Below are positions 50,465 through 61,011 of a stretch of 64,000 nucleotides of DNA, piece by piece; within the stretch, counting starts at the first letter, position 1; every line of letters begins with the position of its first letter. The position numbers were made by a program, and so were the translations under genes. Location of the stretch: contig CACYXD010000016.1 in NCBI GenBank assembly GCA_902778255.1, forward strand, positions 23,699 to 87,698, read 5' to 3'. The notes beneath the pieces were generated by a model. The model worked only from the letters and a program-made list of their open reading frames with translations. It had not been told where the DNA came from and made no database searches. The DNA comes from an uncultured Prevotellaceae bacterium. Its GTDB lineage: Bacteria; Bacteroidota; Bacteroidia; Bacteroidales; Bacteroidaceae.

Positions 50465-52903
50465 ATGAATAACTACTTTTCCACCAATCAATGGTTCAAA
50501 CTGGCATCGCTGATAGTGGTGCCAGCCTTTGCACTTCTTTTCAGTGCTTGTAGCGAATCATCTTCTTCCGATGGAGACTCCATTGGAGGAATAGTCGAGA
50601 CGACACAAGCAGAATGGACCGATACCAATCTCCAAATGAGCGATGTCGACAAACTGGTCGATCTGTCAGTAAAGACAGAAGCACTCAGACTTGAGTTTAT
50701 CCAAATGCTCAGCAATGGCTGGCAAGGTGATCTTTTTAGCGGTCCTGGCGAGAATTCGAGTTCTGAAAAGGCTATCGATGTCATGACTGCATTGATGGAG
50801 AACGCCGATGAATACAAAACCGCCATCGACAATTTGGGGCTGGCCGACCTTACTACGCCTACCACTACTCGTGGGACATGGACTGATATCAAGGACATCT
50901 TTACCGCCATGAGTACGGCAGCTGAGGATGAACGCCAGAAGGTGCTCACCAATCTGCACGAAATTGGTGCCATGGGCAACGAAGAAGCTCAGAGACAGCT
51001 CTACAATTTCCTGCCTCAAGAGCTTAAAGACAGAGCGACCGACCACAAAGAATTCTTCCGCAAGTTGAACAATGGTGACTTGAACGGACAGATATTCAGA
51101 ATCAGTCACAACTGGCGCGATGTAGGAAAACTGGCAGCAGGCAACAACCCCAATACCGTCTATGTGGACAAATATGCTGTTGTAGCCGACGAAGATGGTA
51201 TTCCCTACCTCAAATCAGCTGCCCAAGTTGCAGGAAAGATTGCCGTAGCTTCAGGCTCACTCTATTTCTCGGCCATCGACAAGGTCGCTGGTGGCTACGG
51301 TGCCAAGATTATCGAACTGGGCGATGCCCTCGACAACAAACTGAAAGCCATCAAAATGGGACAGAAGCTGTTAGAAGGGAAAGTGAACCTGCAAGATATC
51401 AACACCTTTATCGTGGGGCAGATTACAGGTGATCTCACTGAAGCGCTGGGCGATATTGTTGGCGATGATAAAAAGTTGGTCAAAGAGCTTACTTCCATCA
51501 TAGCAGAAGGCTATGCCGACTACATCAAAGAACAGTGCACAGCCTCTGGTGAAGACCTCAACCTCTATGAAAAAGCTGCAGAATATGGTAATAGCATCAT
51601 CAACGTAACAACGCAAGATGGAACCATACCCCAGGCCGTGATGATCACCGACCCAACTACCGGAAAGATACAGATTGGCATACCAGATGAGAACGGAAAG
51701 GTCACTATCCCAACAGGTGCAGGAAAGAAGGTCATCACCGTCATAGACCAAGACGGTAAACACAAAACGCAAGAGTTTGATGCTGTCGAAGGCGAGTCTA
51801 TCTTCGACGCCTCAAGAGATGCGAAGCCATATGTTAAAACCTTATCGTCCAAAATTACCATTGAGGGCGTTGGAGGGAAGGTATCGATGTTAGTGCTAAC
51901 GAACTGTAAATACGTTAAGCTGAACACCGAGAATCTGCCTGAGTGGATTAGCGGTTCCGCCGTAAAAATCAACAATAGCACCTATCTCAAGCTAACAATC
52001 GAAGAAAACAAGACACGAGAGGGACGTTCGGGAACTCTGACTATTGAAGGCTACAACGACAAAGATGCAGAGACACCGGCAGCCAAATACAAGTTTACCG
52101 TATTTCAGGAGGCAGGCGAATCACAGATGAAAGCAGAACCAGATCATTTGGAATTCAGCGCAGAGGGCGGCACCCAGAACGTCGACATTGTTGAAAGCGA
52201 TTATGAGTACTATGCAGCCGGTATAGAAAAAGATTTCCAAGATTGGATTAGTGTGGAAATGAAATGGGACAAAGGCAAGGGATGTTCGGTAGATGTCACA
52301 GTAAAACCCAATGACACAGGACAGACTCGTGAAGGATCCTTCCTGATTTCCGGTTCGAATAAAGCAAACCCGACAATGGCCGAGCGCGATATCTTGCGTG
52401 TCAGCGTCACACAGTATGAAGGTGACGTAGAGGCTACAGTTAAGATTTCAAACATCAAGTTCTACGCTGGATTAGACTGCATTGAGACTGGAGTCGCCGA
52501 TGCGGAAGTGAGGCCCACCCGTATGGAGTTTAATCCCTCGGGGCTGGCAGAGGAAATCAAAGGAAAGCTGAAGAATGGCATTCTTCACGTGGAAGCTGAG
52601 AACAAGAATAAGAATGCCATTTATTCTCACTGGCTGAGCTTCGATATCGTGGGCTATAACCCCGCCGATATGAGTCAAGCAACCATCGTGAACCTGCAAT
52701 ATATGTTGAACTCATCTGACACACATGCTAACCTCGAGGCGACCAATCTGCCTTTCAAGGCCGACATTAGTGATTCACACAGAAAGGCAAGTCAATGGTA
52801 TGGTACAGAGGCTAACGGTATGACGGTCACAGAATACCAATATAACAACAAGGTCTATTCAATTTCTAGCAGCAACTACGTCAACGTCAATGTTTACTTT
52901 TAG
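50465..52903 (+). CDS. Surface lipoprotein with BACON domains, otherwise unknown
   Basis: 812 residues. A lipoprotein signal ends in LLFSAC, followed by a Ser/Asp-rich spacer typical of Bacteroidetes surface lipoproteins. Residues about 55-400 are helical, with a glycine/alanine-rich stretch (AAQVAGKIAVASGSLYFSAIDKVAGGYGAKI) that could be membrane-active. Residues about 460-560 and 565-665 look like two BACON domains (carbohydrate-associated or spacer folds), the second beginning MKAEPDHLEFSAEGGTQNV. The last 130 residues are beta-rich. It follows iorB closely, but I see no metabolic link. Confidence 0.68.
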   Translation: MNNYFSTNQWFKLASLIVVPAFALLFSACSESSSSDGDSIGGIVETTQAEWTDTNLQMSDVDKLVDLSVKTEALRLEFIQMLSNGWQGDLFSGPGENSSSEKAIDVMTALMENADEYKTAIDNLGLADLTTPTTTRGTWTDIKDIFTAMSTAAEDERQKVLTNLHEIGAMGNEEAQRQLYNFLPQELKDRATDHKEFFRKLNNGDLNGQIFRISHNWRDVGKLAAGNNPNTVYVDKYAVVADEDGIPYLKSAAQVAGKIAVASGSLYFSAIDKVAGGYGAKIIELGDALDNKLKAIKMGQKLLEGKVNLQDINTFIVGQITGDLTEALGDIVGDDKKLVKELTSIIAEGYADYIKEQCTASGEDLNLYEKAAEYGNSIINVTTQDGTIPQAVMITDPTTGKIQIGIPDENGKVTIPTGAGKKVITVIDQDGKHKTQEFDAVEGESIFDASRDAKPYVKTLSSKITIEGVGGKVSMLVLTNCKYVKLNTENLPEWISGSAVKINNSTYLKLTIEENKTREGRSGTLTIEGYNDKDAETPAAKYKFTVFQEAGESQMKAEPDHLEFSAEGGTQNVDIVESDYEYYAAGIEKDFQDWISVEMKWDKGKGCSVDVTVKPNDTGQTREGSFLISGSNKANPTMAERDILRVSVTQYEGDVEATVKISNIKFYAGLDCIETGVADAEVRPTRMEFNPSGLAEEIKGKLKNGILHVEAENKNKNAIYSHWLSFDIVGYNPADMSQATIVNLQYMLNSSDTHANLEATNLPFKADISDSHRKASQWYGTEANGMTVTEYQYNNKVYSISSSNYVNVNVYF

Positions 52904-52943
52904 GTAAACGCTTATCGATAATTACATAAAACATAAAAAAGAA

Positions 52944-53261
52944 ATGAACGAAAACGAACAGAAGCAGCAAGGTCTGCAAATAGAACTGGCGCCTGATAAG
53001 GCGCAGGGCGAATATGCCAACTTCGCTATTATCACCCACTCATCCAGCGAGTTTATCGTAGACTTCGCACGAATGTTGCCCGGTCTTCCAAAGGCTCAGG
53101 TGCGTAGCCGCGTTATACTGGCTCCAGAACACGCCAAACGTCTGTTGGGCGCCCTGCAGGAGAACATCATGCGTTACGAGCACCAGTTCGGACAAATAAA
53201 GATGCCCGAACAGCAACAGGCTCCCCGCACCATTGCCCCCTTCGGCAAAGGCGAGGCATAA
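52944..53261 (+). CDS. DUF3467 family protein
   Basis: 105 residues. The conserved core reads YANFAIITHSSSEFIVDFARMLPG, then AQVRSRVILAPEHAKRLLGALQENI. The family is small, widespread and without known function. It has no signal peptide and converges with the esterase gene (gap 8 nt). Confidence 0.85.
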   Translation: MNENEQKQQGLQIELAPDKAQGEYANFAIITHSSSEFIVDFARMLPGLPKAQVRSRVILAPEHAKRLLGALQENIMRYEHQFGQIKMPEQQQAPRTIAPFGKGEA

Positions 53262-53269
53262 AAGACACA

Positions 53270-54430
53270 TCACAGATTCTTCTGGAAGAACTGGAGTACG
53301 CGTTCTTGGGCCTTCACAGGACAACTGTGGGGGATATCCCAAAGTTCCGTCTCCAGTTTTTCATTGGCTCCCTGACTCTTCCACACATCACGCATCGTCT
53401 TGAAAGCCTTCTCTACGCCAGGAACGGGGAAGAGCTTATCCTGTGAACCATTGATAAACAGCATAGCCTTCGGACATGCCATACTGGCCACATGAGGATA
53501 GTCGAGCCAACGACGCAGACCTGGGATACAATTGGCAAAGCCACCGTTCTCCGTTCGACTATAGTTAAACGACATCTGCTCATCTGTGGTCACCATCCAA
53601 CAAACGGCAGCTCCAGCCTTGACACGATCGCTCAAAGCCGACAACATCCAGGCACGATAGGCTCCCATTGAGCAGCCCATACATCCGATACGAGTGGCAT
53701 CAACCTCAGGTAACGAGGCCAGAAACTCTGTACCAGCGATATCATCATAGGTCATATAAGCTGAGAGATCTATGCCATACATCATCATGTTACCAGCAAT
53801 CATATCATAACGGTCGCGCTTAGGACCTTCCTGTTGACCACGCTCTCCCCACATCGGGGCATCGGCAGAGAAGACCACATAGCCATGACGGGCCAAATAG
53901 TCTCCTACGAACTGTCCCTCGTAGAGTTGATTGGCCCATTGTTGTGCATCGGTCTTGACAAGTGAATTCTCGCAAGCCAACGGCTGAATCATTTTTTCTT
54001 TTCCTATAAAAAGATGCGCTCCATGGTCATGCAGGACATTGACAGCAGGAAAGGGGCCTTTGCCACCTGGAATGAGCAGATAGGCTGGAACGGCGTAATA
54101 GCGCGACAGACGAATCTCTATCTTTTGAGCTTTATAGCCATCACGCTGCTCCTCAGCCAGAACCTTCACCTCATAGCCCTCAGAAGGGGCAGGTGGAGGC
54201 GTCAGCATACAGTCAAAAACCTTCTGTCGGGCAACCTTTCGCCATTCGTCAAAATCCTTGACATCACTATTTCCCCAAGCTAAGGGATAGTTTAAATCCC
54301 TGATCAACGAGTCGGCATAGACAGGGAGGTTGCGTTTAAACTCACATTTTTCACGTTTCTGCGCATACGAGAAGGTTGATGCCAACAAGCCAAAGAAAAT
54401 GGTGCAAAAAACGAATATCGACTTCTCCAT
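53270..54430 (-). CDS. Secreted alpha/beta hydrolase (acetylxylan-esterase or dienelactone hydrolase-like)
   Basis: 386 residues from ATG 54430. The frame opens at 54487, but that would start upstream of the promoter at 54458-54465. The signal peptide ends near TFSYAQ. The nucleophile Ser is in MGCSMGAYRAW, an Asp in NGSQDKLFPVPG and a His in WDIPHSCP. The sequence is close to the abhydrolase_7/CE-type esterases of plant-polysaccharide degraders. The role is probably deacetylation of hemicellulose or pectin. It is divergent from the GH3 gene, with which it may share regulation. Confidence 0.75.
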   Translation of the reverse strand: MEKSIFVFCTIFFGLLASTFSYAQKREKCEFKRNLPVYADSLIRDLNYPLAWGNSDVKDFDEWRKVARQKVFDCMLTPPPAPSEGYEVKVLAEEQRDGYKAQKIEIRLSRYYAVPAYLLIPGGKGPFPAVNVLHDHGAHLFIGKEKMIQPLACENSLVKTDAQQWANQLYEGQFVGDYLARHGYVVFSADAPMWGERGQQEGPKRDRYDMIAGNMMMYGIDLSAYMTYDDIAGTEFLASLPEVDATRIGCMGCSMGAYRAWMLSALSDRVKAGAAVCWMVTTDEQMSFNYSRTENGGFANCIPGLRRWLDYPHVASMACPKAMLFINGSQDKLFPVPGVEKAFKTMRDVWKSQGANEKLETELWDIPHSCPVKAQERVLQFFQKNL

Positions 54431-54457
54431 AAGACATCCTTTAGATAATATCGGGTA

Positions 54458-54465
54458 CAAAGGTA
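54458..54465 (-). promoter_or_regulatory. Esterase gene -7 element
   Basis: The minus strand reads TACCTTTG, 27 nt before ATG 54430. Confidence 0.65.
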
Positions 54466-54552
54466 CATAACAATGCCCGAACTTCAAACTTAAAAAAACT
54501 TAAAGCCTCGTTTTTAACTTACGGAGTTATCCATAATTCAGGAAATAATCCC

Positions 54553-54560
54553 TACCTTTG
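54553..54560 (+). promoter_or_regulatory. -7 element of the second GH3 gene
   Basis: TACCTTTG lies 18 nt before ATG 54579. The divergent esterase and GH3 promoters are about 90 nt apart. Confidence 0.65.
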
Positions 54561-54578
54561 CGTAAAATAACAACTAAA

Positions 54579-56780
54579 ATGAAAAAGTATTTTATCCTTG
54601 CTTCATTGGCACTTATTTCTACTGTTGCCAAAGCACAAACGTATCTGAACCCGCAAGCCCCCATTGAGGAACGCGTAAAGGACGCATTGAAACACATGAC
54701 CACCGAGGAGAAAATAAAAATACTCCACGCACAGAGTAAGTTCACCAGTGCCGGTGTACCTCGCTTAGGCATCCGTCAATTGAATATGGACGACGGACCT
54801 CACGGCGTTCGCGAAGAATTAGAATGGAACACCTGGCGTGCTGCCAGATGGACCAACGACTTTATCGTGGCCTTTCCATCGCTCACCTGTCTGGCTGCCA
54901 CATGGAATCGAGACTTATCAGATGCCTACGGAAATGCCGTGAGCGAGGAGTTCGCCTTCCGAGGCAAGGACATCATGCTGGGCCCAGGTGTCAATATCCA
55001 GCGTACGCCTATGAACGGACGCGCATTCGAATATATGGGCGAAGACCCCTATCTAGCCGGTGAGATGGTCGTTCCATACATCAAAGCCGCCCAAAGAAAT
55101 GGTGTAGCCTGCTGTCTGAAACATTTCGTATTGAACGATCAGGAGATTGACCGCTTTAGTACCAACGTCAACGTATCCGAGCGTGCCCTCCACGAGATCT
55201 ACCTATATCCGTTCCGGCAAGCCGTTGAGAGAGCCCATGTCTGGACTATCATGGGATCCTACAACCTGTGGGAAGGCGACCACTGCTGTCATAACGACAA
55301 GTTGCTCAATGGCATCCTGAAGAAAGAATGGGGATGGGACGGTGCTCTGGTCAGCGACTGGGGCGGCACCACGAACACCATGCAGGCCATCTATGGCGGA
55401 CTGGACATCGAGATGGGTACCTATACCGACGGCAAACTGCGTGAGAGCGAGTTTGGATACGACGACTATTATCTGGCTAAGCCCTTCGAGAAGCTCGTCA
55501 ACGAGGGAAAGGTCCCCATGTCTGTCCTTGACGAGAAGGCCGCACGCGTGCTACGTACCATTTTCCGCACAGCCATGAATCCCAATAAGGTGATTGGCAA
55601 CCAGTGCAGCGAACAGCATTACAAAACCTGTAGGGAGATTGCAGAAGAAGGCATCGTACTACTTCGAAATGAGGCCTCACTATTGCCACTTGACCTTTCA
55701 AAATACAAGCATATCCTTGTCGTTGGCGAGAATGCCACACGGTCACTGACACAAGGTGGCGGTTCCTCCGAGCTGAAGACCCTCCACGACATCTCTCCCC
55801 TTGAAGCTCTGAAAAGCCTTGCCTCAGTAGAATTTGCGCAAGGCTACATGTCCGGCCGTGCTATGTACGACCATGTGGACAAGGTTGATGCTGCCAAGCA
55901 GGAAGCACTGAAGCAGGAAGCTCTTGAAAAAGCTAAGGATGCCGACCTTATTATATATATAGGCGGACTGAACAAGAACCATAAGCAGGACTGCGAGAAC
56001 GGTGACCGTGAGTCATACAATCTCTCATTCGGGCAAAACGAGCTTATTTCAGAATTAGCGGCCTTCGACTCGCCGATGATTGTGGTCAACTTCGGAGGCA
56101 ACCCCTACAACATGCCTTGGATCAATCAGGTTCAGGGACTTCTGCATTGCTGGTATTTGGGCAGCGAAGCCGGTTCTGCGCTGGCTAACATCCTGACTGG
56201 AAAAGTGAATCCAAGCGGAAAACTACCTGTTACTTTCGCACAGAAATACGAGGACTATCCCTATGTCAAATATGGTAAGGAAGCCTATCCTGGCATCACC
56301 GGTGTTGAGACGCCGAAGAATAGCGCAGGAGAAGTTGCTCGTCGTCAGGTGTATTACAAAGAAGACCTGTTCGTGGGTTATCGCGGCTTTGAGAAAGACA
56401 AGAAAAAGCCCCTGTTCCCCTTTGGTTTCGGACTTAGCTATACGACATTCAAATACGGCAAACCCACTATCGCCAAAGATAATGACGGATGGACGCTGAC
56501 TGTTGACGTAACGAATACCGGTGAACGCGAAGGCAAAGAGACCGTGCAGTTGTATATTGGTCGGGCGAAGGTTCCGGCCGACAGACCCGTCAAGGAACTG
56601 AAGAACTTCACCAAGCTGTCACTGAAGCCTGGTGAAACGAAAACAGCCTCTTTTCGCATTACTGGAAAAGACCTCATGACATGGGATGAGCACACACACA
56701 AATGGACATACACACCAGCCAAACAAATGGCCTATGTAGGCACATCAAGTAGCGACATAAAAGGCAAAATTGATTTTTAA
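54579..56780 (+). CDS. GH3 beta-glucosidase
   Basis: 733 residues from ATG 54579. A start at 54558 would begin inside the promoter box. The signal peptide ends near VAKAQ. The nucleophile Asp lies in WDGALVSDWGGTTN. The alpha/beta sandwich and C-terminal fibronectin-III-like domain (TLTVDVTNTGEREGKETVQLY) follow with no PA14 insert. Unlike the first GH3, it opens with the beta-glucosidase pattern MDDGPHGVREE. Likely role: cleavage of beta-linked glucose from oligosaccharides. It ends before the rpsL terminator/promoter hairpin. Confidence 0.9.
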   Translation: MKKYFILASLALISTVAKAQTYLNPQAPIEERVKDALKHMTTEEKIKILHAQSKFTSAGVPRLGIRQLNMDDGPHGVREELEWNTWRAARWTNDFIVAFPSLTCLAATWNRDLSDAYGNAVSEEFAFRGKDIMLGPGVNIQRTPMNGRAFEYMGEDPYLAGEMVVPYIKAAQRNGVACCLKHFVLNDQEIDRFSTNVNVSERALHEIYLYPFRQAVERAHVWTIMGSYNLWEGDHCCHNDKLLNGILKKEWGWDGALVSDWGGTTNTMQAIYGGLDIEMGTYTDGKLRESEFGYDDYYLAKPFEKLVNEGKVPMSVLDEKAARVLRTIFRTAMNPNKVIGNQCSEQHYKTCREIAEEGIVLLRNEASLLPLDLSKYKHILVVGENATRSLTQGGGSSELKTLHDISPLEALKSLASVEFAQGYMSGRAMYDHVDKVDAAKQEALKQEALEKAKDADLIIYIGGLNKNHKQDCENGDRESYNLSFGQNELISELAAFDSPMIVVNFGGNPYNMPWINQVQGLLHCWYLGSEAGSALANILTGKVNPSGKLPVTFAQKYEDYPYVKYGKEAYPGITGVETPKNSAGEVARRQVYYKEDLFVGYRGFEKDKKKPLFPFGFGLSYTTFKYGKPTIAKDNDGWTLTVDVTNTGEREGKETVQLYIGRAKVPADRPVKELKNFTKLSLKPGETKTASFRITGKDLMTWDEHTHKWTYTPAKQMAYVGTSSSDIKGKIDF

Positions 56781-56819
56781 AAATGTTAATATAGTTATAT
56801 TTTGTTAATAACAACCTCA

Positions 56820-56876
56820 ATCCGCAATCTGCCAGTATAATTATTTAGGTGGATTGCGGATTTTTTTGTACCTTTG
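56820..56876 (+). promoter_or_regulatory. Terminator hairpin joined to the rpsL promoter
   Basis: Stem TCCGCAATC (56821-56829) pairs with GATTGCGGA (56852-56860), followed by seven T residues, a G and the -7 box TACCTTTG (56869-56876). It appears to end the GH3 transcript and start the ribosomal one. Confidence 0.7.
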
Positions 56877-56974
56877 CAGCCCGAAATGCCCCTACAGAAT
56901 CGTGGGGATAGTATGGTGTGCGAAATTTACACAATAATATATATAATAAACAACAAAATTAAAAACATTAAATT

Positions 56975-57355
<381 letters not shown>

Positions 57356-57360
57356 AAAAG

Positions 57361-57400
57361 AGTTCGTGAGTTTTTGAGTTTTCAAGTTCATGAGTGCTCG
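57361..57400. repeat. Five-unit 8-nt array after rpsL (left arm)
   Basis: Units AGTTCGTG, AGTTTTTG, AGTTTTCA, AGTTCATG and AGTGCTCG. It begins 6 nt after the rpsL stop codon. Its sequence is roughly the reverse complement of the array at 57433. Confidence 0.85.
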
Positions 57401-57432
57401 GTGATGAGCAGGCTCAGAACAGAGGAAAGAAG

Positions 57433-57472
57433 CTCAAACAACTCAAAGACTCAAAAACTTACAAAACTCAGT
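57433..57472. repeat. Five-unit 8-nt array before rpsG (right arm)
   Basis: Units CTCAAACA, ACTCAAAG, ACTCAAAA, ACTTACAA and AACTCAGT. Together with the left arm it could fold into a long imperfect stem of GAGTTTTT/AAAAACTC type in the rpsL-rpsG mRNA. Confidence 0.8.
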
Positions 57473-57591
57473 AAATTAAAAGAAACCGTTTTGCTGGTGA
57501 ATCTTAGATAAGGTTGAGTAAATGTCCGGGAGTGGACGTTGAAGAACAGACAAAGAACAACCCAAGCAGACAAAATCATTTAAACAACACA

Positions 57592-58068
57592 ATGAGAAAA
57601 GCAAAACCAAAGAAGCGTGTGATCCTGCCGGATCCCGTATTCAACGACCAGAAGGTCTCAAAGTTCGTGAATCATCTGATGTTCGACGGTAAGAAGTCGA
57701 AGTCTTATGAGATTTTCTACAACTCTCTGGAGATTGTGAAAGACAAGATGAAGGATGCCGAGAAGGCTCCCCTAGACATCTGGAAGCAGGCTCTGGACAA
57801 CATCACTCCTCAGGTAGAGGTAAAGAGCCGCCGTATCGGTGGTGCTACTTTCCAGGTTCCTACCGAGATTCGTCCCGACCGCAAGGAGAGCATCTCAATG
57901 AAGAACATGATTGCCTTTGCTCGTAAGCGCAGCGGTAAGTCTATGGCTGACAAGCTCGCAGCTGAGATCATGGATGCGTTCAACAACCAGGGTGGCGCAT
58001 TTAAGCGCAAGGAGGACATGCACCGCATGGCTGAGGCTAACCGTGCATTCGCACATTTCCGCTTCTAA
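57592..58068 (+). CDS. rpsG: Ribosomal protein S7
   Basis: 158 residues from ATG 57592; the frame is open back to 57514 but the extra residues do not resemble S7. The start [19 protein letters not shown] and the core [25 protein letters not shown] are typical. S7 starts assembly of the 30S head. The gene lies between rpsL and fusA in the str operon (gap 30 nt to fusA). Confidence 0.97.
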   Translation: MRKAKPKKRVILPDPVFNDQKVSKFVNHLMFDGKKSKSYEIFYNSLEIVKDKMKDAEKAPLDIWKQALDNITPQVEVKSRRIGGATFQVPTEIRPDRKESISMKNMIAFARKRSGKSMADKLAAEIMDAFNNQGGAFKRKEDMHRMAEANRAFAHFRF

Positions 58069-58098
58069 TTCAAGGTAAAAAAAGTAAAAAAGTAAACG

Positions 58099-60225
58099 AT
58101 GGCAAAACAAGATTTGCATTTGACCCGCAATATCGGTATCATGGCTCACATCGATGCTGGTAAGACAACAACTTCAGAGCGTATCCTGTTCTACACAGGT
58201 AAGACCCACAAGATTGGTGAGGTGCACGATGGTGCTGCTACCATGGACTGGATGGCTCAGGAGCAGGAGCGCGGTATCACCATTACTTCGGCTGCTACCA
58301 CCTGTAACTGGAAGTGGAACAATAACAACTACAAGATCAATCTGATCGATACTCCGGGACACGTGGACTTCACCGCTGAGGTAGAGCGTTCACTCCGTGT
58401 GCTCGATGGTGCTGTTGCCACCTACTCTGCTGCCGACGGCGTTCAGCCTCAGTCAGAGACCGTATGGCGTCAGGCCGACAAGTACAACGTACCCCGTATC
58501 GGTTACGTGAACAAGATGGACCGTTCTGGTGCCGACTTCTTCGAGACCGTACAGCAGATGAAGGACATCCTGGGTGCTAACCCCGTTGTCATTCAGGTGC
58601 CCATCGGTGCAGAGGAGAACTTCAAAGGTCTGGTTGACCTCATCAAGATGAAGGCTATCCTGTGGCACGATGAGACCATGGGTGCTGAATACGATGTTGA
58701 GGACATTCCCGCTGACCTCGCTGCAGAGTGCGACGAGTGGCGTAACAAGCTGCTCGAGGCTGCTGCCGAGTACGACGAGGCTCTGATGGAGAAGTACTTC
58801 GACGATCCCAACTCAATCACTGAGGATGAGATCATCGCTGCCATCCGCAAGGGTACCATCGCCATGCAGTGCACACCTATGCTGCTTGGTTCTTCATACA
58901 AGAACAAGGGCGTACAGCCCCTGCTTGACTATGTCTGCGCATTCCTGCCCTCACCTCTGGATACAGAGGCTGTGATTGGCACCAACCCCAACACCGAGGA
59001 AGAGGAAGGCCGCAAGCCCAGCGAGGACGAGGCTACTTCAGCTCTCGCATTTAAAATTGCAACCGATCCATACATGGGTCGTCTGGTATTCTTCCGCGTC
59101 TACTCTGGTAGCGTGAAGGCTGGTTCTTACGTTTACAACCCCCGTACGGGCAAGAAGGAGCGTATCAGCCGTCTGTTCCAGATGAACTCAAACAAGGAAA
59201 TTCCTATGGACTCTATCGACGCTGGTGACATTGGCGCAGGCGTAGGTTTCAAGGACATCCGCACTGGTGATACCCTCTGCGACGAGGAGAAGCCCATCGT
59301 GCTGGAGTCTATGACCTTCCCCGACACCGTGATCTCTATCGCCGTTGAGCCTAAGTCACAGGCCGACATCGCTAAGCTGGACAATGGTCTGGCTAAGCTG
59401 GCTGAGGAAGACCCCACCTTCACTGTACGTACCGATGAGCAGAGTGGTCAGACCATCATCTCTGGTATGGGTGAGCTCCACCTCGATATCATCATCGACC
59501 GTCTGAAGCGTGAGTTCAAGGTAGAGTGTAACCAGGGTAAACCCCAGGTTAACTACAAGGAAGCCATCACCAAGGAGGTTGAGATTGAGGAGACCTACAA
59601 GAAGCAGTCTGGTGGTCGCGGTAAGTATGCTAAGATGCTCGTGAAGGTTGGTCCCGTTGACGAGGACTACGACCTGAAGAACAATCCTGGCCTGCAGTTC
59701 GTGAACGAGGTGAAGGGTGGTAACATTCCTAAGGAGTTCATCCCCTCAATCCAGAAGGGCTTCGAGGCAGCCATGAAGAATGGTATCCTCGGTGGCTATC
59801 CTGTTGACTCACTGAAGGTGGTTGTTGTCGATGGTGGATTCCACCCCGTTGACTCTGACCAGCTCTCATTCGAAATCGCCGCCCAGATGGCTTACAAGGA
59901 GGCTTGCGCTAAGGCAAAGCCCGTACTGATGGAGCCCATCATGAAGCTCGAGGTTGTAACACCTGAAGAGAACATGGGTGACGTGATCGGTGACCTCAAC
60001 AAGCGTCGTGGCCAGGTAGAGGGTATGGAAGAAGCTCGTTCAGGTGCCCGTGTCGTTAAGGCAATGGTTCCTCTGTCAGAGATGTTCGGTTATGTAACCG
60101 CTCTGCGTACCATCACCTCTGGTCGTGCCACCAGCTCAATGGAGTATGATCACCATGCTCCTCTGTCAAGTGCTATCGCTAAGGCAGTGCTCGAGGAGGT
60201 TAAGGGCCGTGCAGACCTCGTATAA
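58099..60225 (+). CDS. fusA: Elongation factor G
   Basis: 708 residues. This GTPase drives ribosome translocation. The G1 motif [12 protein letters not shown] is near the N terminus, G2/G3 segments read RGITIT and DTPGHVDF, and NKMD is G4. Five domains are complete to the C terminus ([16 protein letters not shown]). It is followed by a 127-nt structured gap before rpsJ. Confidence 0.97.
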   Translation: MAKQDLHLTRNIGIMAHIDAGKTTTSERILFYTGKTHKIGEVHDGAATMDWMAQEQERGITITSAATTCNWKWNNNNYKINLIDTPGHVDFTAEVERSLRVLDGAVATYSAADGVQPQSETVWRQADKYNVPRIGYVNKMDRSGADFFETVQQMKDILGANPVVIQVPIGAEENFKGLVDLIKMKAILWHDETMGAEYDVEDIPADLAAECDEWRNKLLEAAAEYDEALMEKYFDDPNSITEDEIIAAIRKGTIAMQCTPMLLGSSYKNKGVQPLLDYVCAFLPSPLDTEAVIGTNPNTEEEEGRKPSEDEATSALAFKIATDPYMGRLVFFRVYSGSVKAGSYVYNPRTGKKERISRLFQMNSNKEIPMDSIDAGDIGAGVGFKDIRTGDTLCDEEKPIVLESMTFPDTVISIAVEPKSQADIAKLDNGLAKLAEEDPTFTVRTDEQSGQTIISGMGELHLDIIIDRLKREFKVECNQGKPQVNYKEAITKEVEIEETYKKQSGGRGKYAKMLVKVGPVDEDYDLKNNPGLQFVNEVKGGNIPKEFIPSIQKGFEAAMKNGILGGYPVDSLKVVVVDGGFHPVDSDQLSFEIAAQMAYKEACAKAKPVLMEPIMKLEVVTPEENMGDVIGDLNKRRGQVEGMEEARSGARVVKAMVPLSEMFGYVTALRTITSGRATSSMEYDHHAPLSSAIAKAVLEEVKGRADLV

Positions 60226-60234
60226 GTAAAGTCT

Positions 60235-60310
60235 TCTATGAAGTCCTAGGTTCGCCTAGGATTTCATAGAAAAAAAAATGCTCCGCTGAGCAAATGACTC
60301 TTTAGCGGAG
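60235..60310 (+). promoter_or_regulatory. Two hairpins in the fusA-rpsJ gap
   Basis: The first stem has 16 bp (60235-60250 with 60255-60270, one G-U pair) closed by a UUCG tetraloop and followed by an A-run, not a T-run. The second stem pairs CTCCGCT (60281-60287) with AGCGGAG (60304-60310). They look like mRNA stability, processing or leader elements rather than a terminator. Confidence 0.7.
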
Positions 60311-60352
60311 ACCTATAGAATTAATAATTTAAAAATTAAAATTGATTTTATC

Positions 60353-60658
60353 ATGAGTCAAAAAATTCGTATCAAGCTGAAGAGCTACGACCACAAACTC
60401 GTAGACAAGTCAGCCGAGAAGATTGTGAAGGCAGTGAAGGCTACAGGTGCCGTTATCAGCGGTCCTATCCCCCTCCCCACTCACAAGCGTATCTTCACCG
60501 TTAACCGCTCTACCTTCGTAAACAAGAAGAGCCGCGAACAGTTCCAGCTCTCAGACTACAAGCGTCTGATCGACATCTACAGCTCAACAGCTAAGACTGT
60601 TGATGCCTTGATGAAGCTCGAGCTCCCCAGCGGTGTTGAGGTTGAGATCAAGGTCTAA
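60353..60658 (+). CDS. rpsJ: Ribosomal protein S10
   Basis: 101 residues. The sequence [24 protein letters not shown] and the loop [17 protein letters not shown] are typical S10/NusE features. S10 belongs to the 30S head and, as NusE, to antitermination complexes. It normally leads the rplC-rplD-rplW-rplB series. Here a strong terminator follows and none of those genes is present. Confidence 0.96.
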   Translation: MSQKIRIKLKSYDHKLVDKSAEKIVKAVKATGAVISGPIPLPTHKRIFTVNRSTFVNKKSREQFQLSDYKRLIDIYSSTAKTVDALMKLELPSGVEVEIKV

Positions 60659-60683
60659 TTTGACACTTATCAAAACTAATGAT

Positions 60684-60720
60684 AATCCCGGAATCGCAAC
60701 TGCGATCTCGGGATTTTGTT
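60684..60720 (+). terminator. Strong intrinsic terminator after rpsJ
   Basis: Arms at 60684-60698 and 60701-60715 pair over 13 of 15 positions, followed by a TTGTTTT tail. It ends the str operon transcript. Confidence 0.8.
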
Positions 60721-60901
60721 TTCTCAGAACCACACCCTCCGGCAAAACAAAATACCAACTTCACCAAAACACATCGCAACCTAATTTAGTTTGCAACACA
60801 ATCTCGGCGAGATTACTGTCCAAAGAAGCATCAAACAGCAAGCAAAATAGCCATGGAAGTCATTAGAAAATGAAGGAAACATCAAAAAGTCATGGAAAAA
60901 C
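60721..60901. other. Gap with no gene seen
   Basis: An A/C-rich stretch with no credible frame or hairpin. It ends at the rpsU promoter. Confidence 0.5.
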
Positions 60902-60932
60902 TTGGTCATTTCACGAAATGTTTGTACCTTTG
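60902..60932 (+). promoter_or_regulatory. rpsU promoter
   Basis: -33 TTG (60902-60904), a 20-nt spacer and -7 TACCTTTG (60925-60932). Confidence 0.75.
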
Positions 60933-61011
60933 CACCCGCTTTTCGTGTACCTATGTGTACACATAAGTCATTAAAGTTTAACAATTTAACAATTTAAAGT
61001 CAAAAAACAGT

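Noticed and set aside
60235-60279. Intrinsic terminator after fusA
   Set aside because: The stem is followed by A residues, not T, on the coding strand.
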